NCBI RefSeq assembly: GCF_900236475.1
Contig: NZ_LT963352.1
Coordinates: 3,410,001-3,474,000, forward strand
Direction of reading: 5' to 3'
Length of the DNA stretch: 64,000 nucleotides
Source of the DNA: Streptomyces chartreusis NRRL 3882
Lineage (GTDB): Bacteria; Actinomycetota; Actinomycetes; Streptomycetales; Streptomycetaceae
The notes below the pieces were generated by a model, which searched no databases, was not told where the DNA came from, and was given only the letters and a program-made list of their open reading frames with translations. Each line of letters starts with the position of its first letter. Positions within the stretch are counted from its first letter, which is position 1. The translations under genes were made by a program, and so were the position numbers. Positions 17,499-25,831 of this stretch are shown here, piece by piece.

Positions 17499-17953
17499 GC
17501 GGCATCGGTCTGGTCAACGCCGACAAGGGAGTGACCGGCACCGCGACCAACGGGGCCCCGGTCCGCCCGACACTCACGGTTCTGACCAACCAGTCCGCCG
17601 GCAGCGTGGACTCGAGCCTGGCCCGGACGGCGACCACGCAGGCGGCCCAGAACGCCTCGCTCGTCGTGCGGTCGGCATCTTGGGCATGGACGCTTCCGGT
17701 CTTCATCGGCATGGCGGTGCCGACGGCCGGTGCCACCACCCCCATCGAGTGGGCGACGCGGTCTGACGCGGGGCTGGGTCATGAGGGCCGCCGGCCTCGT
17801 GGCGGCCGCGCTGTTCGGCTTCTGCGTACTGGGGTGGTACGACCGCAGCGGGCTGCACCGCATCCCGGTGGAGACGAACCCCGAGAAGACCGCCGCGCCG
17901 GCGCAACGGAGAGCGGAAACCGATCAGTTTTTATCGGGGCGGAATCGCGTTAG
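17495..17953 (+). pseudogene. unrecognised, possibly broken gene between reductase and tetR
   Basis: Two short stretches with normal GC-rich codon use follow each other in different frames. The first starts at ATG 17495 (overlapping the reductase stop) and is coding-like to about 17780; the second, from ATG 17781, encodes a short hydrophobic segment (AAGLVAAALFGFCVLGW) and a polar tail to about 17930. Together they look like one small membrane protein disrupted by a frameshift, but I recognise no family. They could equally be non-coding. Confidence 0.25.
17917..17930. promoter_or_regulatory. TetR operator upstream of tetR
   Basis: AAACCGATCAGTTT is the exact reverse complement of the site at 16307-16320. 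It lies 33 bases before the tetR start, implying autoregulation plus control of the reductase gene. Confidence 0.7.
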
Positions 17954-17962
17954 TCTCGCAGC

Positions 17963-18532
17963 ATGACCACCGAGGCGAAGCCAAGCCCCAGAGAGCGGCT
18001 GCTGAACGCGGCGGCGACGCTCACCTACCGCGACGGTGTCGGCATCGGCGTCGAGGCCCTGTGCAAGGCGGCCGGGGTGTCGAAGCGTTCCATGTACCAG
18101 CTGTTCGAGAGCAAGGACGAACTCCTGGCGGCGAGCCTGGAGCAGCGCACTGCCGACTTCGTGGCGGCGCTCCTGCCCGCGGCGGACGACGGCCGGTCAC
18201 CCCGCGAGCGGATCCTGCACGTCTTCGGGCAGGTGGAATCGCAGGCGGGTGCGCCCGAGTTCCGCGGCTGTCCGTACCTGGCGGCGCAGATCGAGCTGAA
18301 GGACGAGAACCACCCCGCGAGCCGGGTCGCCCACCGGGTCAAGGAGAACCTGACCGCCTTCTTCCGCGCCGAGGCCGAACAGGGCGGCGCGAGCCGTCCC
18401 GACCTGCTGGCCCGGCAGCTCAGCCTGGTCTTCGACGGTGCCAGTGCCCGCGCGGGAATCGGAGCGGACAAACTGACGGGGCTCGTCGCGCCCACGGTGA
18501 CCACCCTGCTCGACGCGGCGGGCATGCGCTGA
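17963..18532 (+). CDS. TetR/AcrR family regulator
   Basis: The 189-residue protein has an N-terminal helix-turn-helix (IGVEALCKAAGVSKRSMYQLF, within residues ~10-55) and a C-terminal ligand domain containing RGCPYLAAQIEL, a motif common in the YcdC/AefR-like branch of TetR. The operator 17917-17930 just upstream matches one in the promoter of the 4Fe-4S reductase gene. It most likely represses itself and that gene. It converges on the lactate monooxygenase gene with a 31-bp gap. Confidence 0.88.
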   Translation: MTTEAKPSPRERLLNAAATLTYRDGVGIGVEALCKAAGVSKRSMYQLFESKDELLAASLEQRTADFVAALLPAADDGRSPRERILHVFGQVESQAGAPEFRGCPYLAAQIELKDENHPASRVAHRVKENLTAFFRAEAEQGGASRPDLLARQLSLVFDGASARAGIGADKLTGLVAPTVTTLLDAAGMR

Positions 18533-18563
18533 CGCATCGCCGTTCCCGAACGCCCCCTCACGG

Positions 18564-19868
18564 TCACGGGGTGCGGATGCCGTGCGGCGGCTCCTGCGGC
18601 GCGAGGAAGTCGCGGGTGACGCCGGCGATCGAGGACGCGCCGGTGAGTGCCATCGTGAGGTCGAGTTCGGCGACGACGTTGGCGATGACTTCTTCGACAC
18701 CCCGTTGCCCGGCGATGGCGAGCCCGTACAGGTAGGGGCGCCCGAGCAGCACCGCGTCCGCGCCGAGGGCGATGGCGGTGAACACGTCGGCGCCGGTCCG
18801 GATGCCGCTGTCCAGCAGCACGGTGGGGTCCGGCCCGACCTCGTCCCGGATCCGGACGAGCGCGTCGAGTGAGGCGACGGAGTTGTCGATCTGCCGGCCA
18901 CCGTGGTTGGACACGACGATGCCGTCGACGCCCATCTCGAAGGCGCGTCGCGCGTCGTCGGGATGCAGGATGCCCTTGAGCACGACCGGGAGCCGGGTGC
19001 GGTCTCGCAGGGTGGCCAGATGGTCCCAGCCCAGGCCGGGGTTGGAGTAGGTGTCCAGGAAGGTCTGTACCGACGCGCGCGGCACCGGCGAGCGCAGGTT
19101 GGCCAGGAAGCCGCCGGGATGGTTGCGGGTGATGGACAGCAGGCTGCGCAGCGCGCCGAGGGTGACGTCGGTCCTGCCGACGGCCGTCTCGCCCAGTCGC
19201 TCCCGGACGAGCCGGCTGAACGACGCGTCGGAGGTGTACTGGGCGATCCCGACGCCTTGGGTGAACGGAAGCGATCCGAGGTTGAGGTCCTGGGGCCGCC
19301 AGCCCAAGCTGGTGGTGTCCAGGGTGACGACCAGGGCGCCCGCTCCGATGGCCTCGGCGCGGTTGATCAGGCTGTCGACCACGCTGTCGTCGGTGCTCCA
19401 GTACAACTGCATCCAGCGGGGCGTCCCGCCCATGGCGGCGGCGCACTCCTCCATCGGGTTGCAGCCCTGGTTGCTGAAGACGTACGGGGTGCCGGTCGCC
19501 GCCGCTGCCCGGGCGATCTTGACGTCGCTGTCCTTGCCCATCAGCGCTCCGGCGCCGACCGGCGCCAGCAACACCGGGGCGGGCATCGGTGTGCCCAGGA
19601 CGTCCGTGGTCAGGTCGCGCTCGGTGACGCCGTGCGCCATGCGGGGCACGATCGCCCACCGGTCGAACGCCGCCCGGTTGTTGCGCATCGTCCGGCCCTC
19701 GCCCGCGCCACCCGCGACGTAGGCCCACGCCCTCGCGCTGCTGGATCGGCGGGCGGCCCTCTCGAGGCCGGCGAAATCCGCAGGCACGGCCGGGCGGCGC
19801 CCCAGCACGCCGTCGCGGTAGACGACCGCCTGGCGTTCGCGCCCGGGCCCGGCCTTCCGAACGTTCAT
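18564..19868 (-). CDS. FMN-dependent alpha-hydroxy-acid oxidase, lactate 2-monooxygenase-like
   Basis: The 434-residue protein is a TIM-barrel flavoenzyme of the glycolate oxidase/lactate monooxygenase family. The catalytic histidine lies in SNHGGRQ (His ~322), and the FMN phosphate loop is recognisable in DSGIRTGADVFTAIALGADAV. Its length and the LLAPVGAGALMGKDSD segment fit lactate 2-monooxygenase (about 400 residues) better than the shorter L-lactate dehydrogenase LldD. It would oxidise L-lactate or another 2-hydroxy acid with O2. It stands alone, upstream of a decayed block. Confidence 0.85.
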   Translation of the reverse strand: MNVRKAGPGRERQAVVYRDGVLGRRPAVPADFAGLERAARRSSSARAWAYVAGGAGEGRTMRNNRAAFDRWAIVPRMAHGVTERDLTTDVLGTPMPAPVLLAPVGAGALMGKDSDVKIARAAAATGTPYVFSNQGCNPMEECAAAMGGTPRWMQLYWSTDDSVVDSLINRAEAIGAGALVVTLDTTSLGWRPQDLNLGSLPFTQGVGIAQYTSDASFSRLVRERLGETAVGRTDVTLGALRSLLSITRNHPGGFLANLRSPVPRASVQTFLDTYSNPGLGWDHLATLRDRTRLPVVLKGILHPDDARRAFEMGVDGIVVSNHGGRQIDNSVASLDALVRIRDEVGPDPTVLLDSGIRTGADVFTAIALGADAVLLGRPYLYGLAIAGQRGVEEVIANVVAELDLTMALTGASSIAGVTRDFLAPQEPPHGIRTP

Positions 19869-19989
19869 GGCGGAGAACCTCCCTCGTGGCCGGCCCGTCC
19901 GTCAACACGTCGAGCCGAACCTGTTTCACGTCGGGCGAGTTGCGCACGCGGGTCGACGGGCAGGGCGCGGCAGCGCCTGCACACCGGGA

Positions 19990-20511
19990 TCAGTGCTGCC
20001 CGTGACCGCTCGTGATCTCCCGGTACTCCTCGGCGGTCGGCTTGGCGATCTGCCCCTCCGCGCCGAAGTACGCCTTGCTGAGCCTGGCGCGGAGCCTCTC
20101 GGAGCCCTTGGGCCTGCGCTCGCCGCCGTTCTCGTCGACGGTCGGGCCGTTCTCGGCCGGCCGGTACTGCTCGTGCGCGGTGAGGGTGTGCAGCGCGTCC
20201 TGGCTGAGCGGGGCGTGGACCTCGATGAACTCGCCGTGCGGGAGGCGCTTGACGATGCCGGTCTCGCGGCCGTGCAGCACCTTGTCGCGGTCCCGGCGCT
20301 GCAGGCCGAGGCAGATCCGCTTGGTGACGACGAACGCGATGACGGGTCCGGCGAAGAAGAAGATCCGGGAGAACCAGGTGATGGGGATGTCGTTGCCGCC
20401 CGCGATCATCACCACGAAGTACGCCGTCAGCCAGCGACGCCGAAGGCCGTGCGGGTGGGGGCGTTGCGCGGGCGGTCCAGGATGTGGTGCTCGCGCTTGT
20501 CTCCGGTGACA
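19990..20511 (-). pseudogene. fragment of qcrB (cytochrome bc1 complex cytochrome b)
   Basis: The last ~140 codons read as the C-terminus of actinobacterial QcrB: ITWFSRIFFFAGPVIAFVV, TKRICLGLQRRDRDKVLHG, KRLPHGEFIEVH, LTAHEQY and the terminal EITSGHG. Upstream, the QcrB sequence TGDKREHHILDRPRN continues in another frame, so a one-base deletion near 20436 breaks the gene. About a dozen residues between GGNDI and PITWF also seem to be missing, and the N-terminal ~350 residues are absent. It is a dead partial copy; the functional qcrB should be elsewhere in the qcrCAB operon. Confidence 0.8.
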
Positions 20512-20515
20512 GCGT

Positions 20516-20974
20516 GTGCCCCCAGAAGTTGCCGAGCGGCTGGCGGCCGTCTGCCGCGCGATGCGCTCCTGGGCCGTGGCCCACCCCTTTGAGTTCGAGT
20601 GGATCTTCGCGAGCCCTGTCGGCAGCACGCAGCACCAGCCCGACTCCGCCCGGTACCAGGCCGGCCTGCGCTTCGCGTACGTCTTCCTCGACATCATCAT
20701 CGAGCTGTGGAACACCCAGCCGTTCCCGGTGCCGGACCTGGAGGACCAGCCCGAGTCCCTGCGCGAGCAACTGCGCGCGTACTCCCGCCTGATCGACGAA
20801 CGCCTGCCCCCGGAAGCACTGCACGTGTAGGTGACCTGCTGGAGCAGGCTCTACGGACTGCTGTGCCTGGAAGTTCTTCGCCAGTGGGACTTCGTCCTGA
20901 CCGACATGGAGCCGTTCTTCGAGCAGTGCCTCGGCGAACTGACCGTGGCCCTCGGCCTGAGCGTGGAGTCCTGA
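20516..20974 (+). pseudogene. fragment of a TetR-family regulator (WHG domain) with premature stop
   Basis: From 20516 the sequence encodes the C-terminal ligand-binding domain of a WHG-type TetR regulator (RSWAVAHPFEFEWIFASP). The DNA-binding half is missing. A TAG at 20828-20830 interrupts the frame, but the same frame continues with family-like sequence (CWSRLYGLLCLEVL, DMEPFFEQCLGEL) to the TGA at 20972-20974. It directly abuts the broken qcrB fragment on the other strand, so a deletion or recombination joint lies near 20512. Confidence 0.75.
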
Positions 20975-20991
20975 CTCCTTCCTGAACTCCG

Positions 20992-21969
20992 CTACGGGCG
21001 GCGGTCGTCGGGCTGGACGGTCCTGCCCTTGGCCCCGGACGCCCCGGACGTCCCCGATGAGGCGCCGTCGGCGGCGTCCCCACCGCTCTGCGCGGCCCCG
21101 GATCCGGGGTCCGCGTTGCCGGCGCCGCTGTCCGCGCTGCCGGCGCCACTGCCGGAGTTACCCGCGCCCTTGTCGGCGTTGCTCGCGCCGTTGTCGGCGC
21201 CGGCGGAACCGGGGGCGTCCGCACTCTTCTCCGGTCGGGCGGTGCTGCCGGGCTTCGCCTCGGCCCGGGCCAGTTGCTCGGCGCAGTACGCCGTGACCTT
21301 CCTCTCGCCGCCCGCGGCCTCGACGAGGCGCTTCCAGGCTGTCGCGTCCATGGCCTTGCCCCGGCCGTCGACCTCCTCGTAGGCACGGCAGTGGGCTTCG
21401 GTGTCCCGGGAGGGGGCGGGACGGTCCGGGCGCGCGGACGCGGAGCCGGTCGCGACACCGGACGGAGTACCGGTGGGCTCGCCCGCCGAGGCGCCGGGGG
21501 CGCGGGTGGAGGCGGGCGGGCGACCGCGGTCGTCGGCACCGTCCGTGGATCCCACCGAGCCGATCGCCGCGACCGCGACCCCGCCCAGCGTGAGGCTGGC
21601 GAGCAGCACGGAGAGCGTGGCCTTCAGCGAACGCCCCGGATGCCGCCGCTCCCGGGGCCGCCAGTCGTCCCGGCGGCGGGTGCGGGCCCGGTGCGCGCCG
21701 GCGTCCCGGGCGGCCAGGAAGGCGGCCACCGCCCGCTGTTCGGCCTCGGCGTCGATCCGGTCCCGGATGAGGGCGGCGACGAGCAGCGCCTCCAGCTCGG
21801 CTTCGTCGAGGACGTGCCGAGTGCCGAGGCCAGGGCTGCCGCAGCCGGCCGTCCCGCGGTGGCCGGGCCACCGGCCGTCGGCGTCCCGCGCCGCCCGGTG
21901 GCCGTAGGCGGAGTCCCCAGGGTGCACACGCCGACGGCCCGGGACGCCGCCGCTCTGATGTTCACCCAT
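20992..21969 (-). CDS. single-pass membrane protein paired with second ECF sigma factor
   Basis: The ~325-residue protein resembles the membrane partner at 14068-15126: acidic N-terminal ~140 residues, one transmembrane helix (LSVLLASLTLGGVAVAAIGS), Pro/Ser-rich spacer, a short conserved domain with two cysteines (HCRAYEE and AYCAEQLAR) and a low-complexity tail of AGNADxGAG repeats. It may sense envelope state and hold the adjacent sigma factor. ATG 21969 is chosen; ATG 21996 in the same frame is possible. The anti-sigma role is inferred from pairing only. Confidence 0.6.
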   Translation of the reverse strand: MGEHQSGGVPGRRRVHPGDSAYGHRAARDADGRWPGHRGTAGCGSPGLGTRHVLDEAELEALLVAALIRDRIDAEAEQRAVAAFLAARDAGAHRARTRRRDDWRPRERRHPGRSLKATLSVLLASLTLGGVAVAAIGSVGSTDGADDRGRPPASTRAPGASAGEPTGTPSGVATGSASARPDRPAPSRDTEAHCRAYEEVDGRGKAMDATAWKRLVEAAGGERKVTAYCAEQLARAEAKPGSTARPEKSADAPGSAGADNGASNADKGAGNSGSGAGSADSGAGNADPGSGAAQSGGDAADGASSGTSGASGAKGRTVQPDDRRP

Positions 21970-22140
21970 GTCCTGTTCCGTCCCTGCTCGATCCATGCGT
22001 CCCGCGGCGCCCGCCGGGTCCGTACGACCCGGCCGGCCCGGCCGACCGGCCCGGCGATCCGGGGCCGATCCATACGTCTCGTTCGTCCGCCCCGTTCAGG
22101 GCACCGGACCCGGCGACTCCGCCCGGCCCGCCGGCATCGT

Positions 22141-22731
22141 TCATTTCGACTCCCCCAGCGTCCGGGGAACCTCATCCGTCACACCTTCGGCGCCCAGCCG
22201 GGTGGCGAGGCGTTTCAGACCCCGGTACGCGGCTGTCCGCACGGCCCCCGGCCGCTTGCCGAGGACACGGGCGGCGGCGGGCCCGTCCAGCCCCACCACG
22301 ACGCGCAGCAGCACGGCCTCGGCCTGGTCCTGCGGCAGGCCCCTGACCAGCCGCAGCGCCTGCTCGGTGGACATGGCCTCCAGCGCCTGGTCGTGCGTGC
22401 TGTGCGGTCCGGGCAGGTCCAGGACGTCCTGCTCCAGCGCGGACGACCTCGGCCGGACGCGCTGGCGGCGCAGATGGTCCAGCGCCCGGTGCCGGGCGAT
22501 GGTCGCCGTCCAGCCGCGGAACCCGGCCCCGTCGCCCTTGAACCGCCCCAGGTCCCGGGCGATCTCCAGCCAGGCGTCGGAGGCCACGTCCTCCGCGTCC
22601 TCCCCGACCAGTCCGCGCAGATAGCCCAGCAGGCCGGGCTGCACGATCCGGTAGGCGACCGCGAAGGCCGCCTCGTCACCGTTCTGGGCCCGCTCGACGG
22701 CCGCGCCCAGTTCCCCGTCGCGCGCCTGCAC
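22141..22731 (-). CDS. ECF-type RNA polymerase sigma factor
   Basis: The 196-residue protein is a close paralogue of the sigma factor at 15126-15800. Region 2 shows DAEDVASDAWLEIARDLGRF and FRGWTATIARHRALDHLR; region 4 shows LPQDQAEAVLLRVVVGLDG and KRPGAVRTAAYRGLKRL. GTG 22731 aligns with the paralogue's start and has GGGAGGGG ~11 bases upstream; TTG 22758 would add nine residues. The membrane partner is encoded 171 bp downstream. It diverges from a secreted amidase gene, which might be a target. Confidence 0.83.
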   Translation of the reverse strand: MQARDGELGAAVERAQNGDEAAFAVAYRIVQPGLLGYLRGLVGEDAEDVASDAWLEIARDLGRFKGDGAGFRGWTATIARHRALDHLRRQRVRPRSSALEQDVLDLPGPHSTHDQALEAMSTEQALRLVRGLPQDQAEAVLLRVVVGLDGPAAARVLGKRPGAVRTAAYRGLKRLATRLGAEGVTDEVPRTLGESK

Positions 22732-23020
22732 GCGCCGGGGTTCCCCTCCCTGGCCCAAGAACCGTCCTCGTCCGTACCGGGTTCGCGGCGGATCCGCACC
22801 GCGGGGAACGCGTCCGTGCCACGTCCTCCACGATCATCAGCGCCGGGCTCCGGAGAAATGTCACAGCAGGCGGAGTGCTGCGTCCCTCCCGAGGCAGTGG
22901 CAGCGCGCCTGCACGGCGGCATCGACACAACCGGGTGATGTTTGGCCACAGATGTGCGCTGGGTGAGTGCCACCTGTGTGACTGCAGGGGCGGATGTGTC
23001 CAGTTCTAGGGGTGGGGTAG

Positions 23021-25717
23021 TTGAGTCCTCGCAGCACGCGTGCGTACAAACCGCTCAGTCTGAAGAGACGGGCGTGGCTGACCATCGGCGCCGTCGTCCT
23101 GAGCGCGGCAGGGGTGGTCACCTATGCGGTGGCCGATCCGCCCGGCGGTCCCGACGGCGCGTCCCAGAGCCGCAAGCCGGCCGTCCACACCGTGAAGCTC
23201 AAGGACGAGGGCTCCGGGCGCAAGGGCCTGGCCAAGCAGGACACGGACCGGTTCAGCGCGGTACTGGTGACCTGGAACGACCCGGATGCCCGACTCCGGG
23301 GCACGGCTGAGGTGCGGACGAGAGACCTGGAGAGCCGGCGCTGGTCCGGCTGGCAGAAGCTGTCGGCCGAACCGGGCCAGGCCGACGGCGCGGAGGGCGA
23401 GCGGGCCGCGCTGCGCGGCGGCACCGAGTCCCTCTGGACCGGCGACGCGGACGGCGTCGAGGTGCGTGTCGTGAACGCGGACGGCACGGAGGCGGGCGGC
23501 CAGCCCGCCGGCATGGACGTGAGGCTCCTCGACCCGGGCACCGACCCGAAGGGCGCCATCCGGACCGCGGCCTTCACCGAGGAGACCCCCGCCCCGACGA
23601 CGGAGCCGACGGCCCCCACCCAGACTCCGCCGACTCCCACCCAGACCCCGGCGGAAACGGGCACCCCGGCGGAAACGGCCACCCCGACCGAGACGAGCAC
23701 GCCGAGCGGCACCCCCGGCGACACGGCGTCCCCGACGGCCTCCCCCTCCCCGACCCCCACGGCCCCCGCGCCCCGCCCCTCCACGGTCGTCAAGCCGCCG
23801 ATCATCACGCAGGCCGAATGGGGCGCCTCCACGGACTACGACGGCACACCGGCCTACGGCACCGAGATCAAGGCCGCCGTCGTCCACCACACCGGCATGG
23901 ACAGCGACAACACCCTGTCCTGCGCCCAGTCCCGCGCCCGGATGCGCTCCATCCAGCAGGAGCACTTCGCACGCGGCTACTACGACATCGGCTACAACTT
24001 CGTCGTCGACAAGTGCGGGCAGATCTTCGAGGGCCGCAGCGGCGGCATGGACCTGCCGGTCACCGGCGCCCACGACATCGGCTTCAACACCGACACCGTC
24101 GGGATCTCGTACATCGGCAACTTCGAGAAGGCCCGGCCGAGCCGCGCCGCGCTCGACGCGATCTCCCGGCTGGTCGCCTGGAAGTTCGGCATGTACGGCA
24201 TCGACCCGACCGGCAAGGTGACGCTCACCTCCGGCAGCCCGGCCGGCCAGGACGGCAACAAGGTCGACAAGGGCGTCTCGATCACCCTGCCCCGGGTCTT
24301 CGGCCACCGCGACACCAACGCCACCGCCTGCCCCGGCGCGAACCTCTACTCCCAGCTCTCCCGGATCGCCCAGGTCGCCAAGACCCCGGGCATCTCACAC
24401 GCCCTCGCCACCTCCGACGTCAACCGGGACGGCGTCACCGACCTGGTCGCGGGCACTCCCAAGGCGCTGAGCGGCGGCGGCACCGTCACCGTCGTCCCGG
24501 GCGGCATCGACGGCCCGGTCACCGCCGCCAAGGTGACGCTCAGCCAGAGCAGCCCGGGCGTCCCCGGCTCCCACGAGACCGGTGACGGCTTCGGCACCTC
24601 CACCGCGTGGGGCGACGTGAACGGCGACGGCTACGCCGACCTCGCGATCGGCGCACCCGGCGAGGACGACACCAGCGGCCACGCCGACCGCGGCTCGGTC
24701 ACGGTGATGTACGGACCCGCACTCGACACCGGCTTCTCGTACACCACGTCAGGGGTCACCTCGACGGGCGCCAGGCTCGGCTCCACGGTCGCCGTCGGCG
24801 ACTTCGACGGCGACGGCAAGGCGGACGTCTTCTCCGCCGGCACCGGCAGGGGCGGCAACTGGAACGCCCGGCTGACCGGCGGCGCCACCAAGTACGGCAC
24901 GCTCACCACGGCCACGGGCGCCGTCTCCTACCTCGACGCCGCGACCGGCGACTTCAACCGGGACGGCTACGCGGACATCGCCCTGAACTACCGCGACACC
25001 GGCGGCATCGGCCGGGTCGTCCGCTTCGCGGGCTCCGCGACCGGTCTGACCAAGGTGGGCGTCATCTCCGTCAAGGGCGGTCGCTCCCTCGCCGCCGGTG
25101 ACGTCAGCGGCAACGGCTACGACGACATCGTCATCGGCCAGCCGGCCGCGTCGGAGTCCGGCGGCAGGTCCGGCGGCCAGATCACCATGGTCCCGGGCAC
25201 GGCCACGGGCTTCACGACCACCGGCATGACCGTGATCCACCAGGACACGGCGTACGTGCCGGGCGGCAACGAGTCCGGTGACGCCCTCGGCACCTCCGTC
25301 TCGGTCGGCGACTACAACGCCGACGGTTACGCGGACGTCCTCGCGGGCGCCCCGGGCGAGGACCTGACCCGGGACGGCGTCAACCGCGCCGACGCGGGCA
25401 GCGCGATCCTCGTCAAGGGCACCGCTTCCGGTCTGACCGGCTCCGGCTCGGTCGGGATCTCGCAGGACACCTCCGGCGTCCCGGGCTCCACGGAGACCGG
25501 CGACCGCTTCGGCTCGTCGGTGTCACTGACGGACCTGTCCGGCTACGGCCGGGCGGACCTCACGTTCGGCGCCGACGGCGAGGACGGGGGCGACGGCGTC
25601 CTGCTGTACCTGCCGAGCAACAGCACCGGCCTCGGGTACGCCGACTCCGTCGTCTTCGGCAAGTCCACGCTGGGCACCCCGACGGACGCCCACCTGGGCC
25701 AGACGCTGACGCCGTGA
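23021..25717 (+). CDS. secreted N-acetylmuramoyl-L-alanine amidase (PGRP) with FG-GAP repeats
   Basis: The 898-residue protein has a signal peptide (hydrophobic stretch at residues ~18-38), an N-terminal beta-rich domain, a Thr/Pro-rich linker of TPxET repeats (~residues 190-255), a PGRP/amidase_2 domain (~262-450) and about seven FG-GAP/VCBS calcium-binding repeats (DVNGDGYADLAIGAPGED-like) forming a probable beta-propeller. Zinc ligands are visible in VVHHTG (His ~289) and in FGHRDTNATACPG. It would cleave the amide between muramic acid and the peptide stem. The TTG start has GGGGTGGGG upstream. A shorter paralogue follows. Confidence 0.9.
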   Translation: MSPRSTRAYKPLSLKRRAWLTIGAVVLSAAGVVTYAVADPPGGPDGASQSRKPAVHTVKLKDEGSGRKGLAKQDTDRFSAVLVTWNDPDARLRGTAEVRTRDLESRRWSGWQKLSAEPGQADGAEGERAALRGGTESLWTGDADGVEVRVVNADGTEAGGQPAGMDVRLLDPGTDPKGAIRTAAFTEETPAPTTEPTAPTQTPPTPTQTPAETGTPAETATPTETSTPSGTPGDTASPTASPSPTPTAPAPRPSTVVKPPIITQAEWGASTDYDGTPAYGTEIKAAVVHHTGMDSDNTLSCAQSRARMRSIQQEHFARGYYDIGYNFVVDKCGQIFEGRSGGMDLPVTGAHDIGFNTDTVGISYIGNFEKARPSRAALDAISRLVAWKFGMYGIDPTGKVTLTSGSPAGQDGNKVDKGVSITLPRVFGHRDTNATACPGANLYSQLSRIAQVAKTPGISHALATSDVNRDGVTDLVAGTPKALSGGGTVTVVPGGIDGPVTAAKVTLSQSSPGVPGSHETGDGFGTSTAWGDVNGDGYADLAIGAPGEDDTSGHADRGSVTVMYGPALDTGFSYTTSGVTSTGARLGSTVAVGDFDGDGKADVFSAGTGRGGNWNARLTGGATKYGTLTTATGAVSYLDAATGDFNRDGYADIALNYRDTGGIGRVVRFAGSATGLTKVGVISVKGGRSLAAGDVSGNGYDDIVIGQPAASESGGRSGGQITMVPGTATGFTTTGMTVIHQDTAYVPGGNESGDALGTSVSVGDYNADGYADVLAGAPGEDLTRDGVNRADAGSAILVKGTASGLTGSGSVGISQDTSGVPGSTETGDRFGSSVSLTDLSGYGRADLTFGADGEDGGDGVLLYLPSNSTGLGYADSVVFGKSTLGTPTDAHLGQTLTP

Positions 25718-25831
25718 CGACTCGTCCGGTCCTCGGCCGTTTGCCGGATTTCTCCGGCAGACCGAACGGACGGGTGGGCAAGGGGGAAAGACTCCCCCAT
25801 CGCCCCCAAGAGGACCGGAAGCGAGCCACGC

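Noticed and set aside
19990..20974. Insertion sequence or prophage remnant
   Set aside because: No transposase, integrase, terminal inverted repeat or attachment site is visible; only broken host-type genes.
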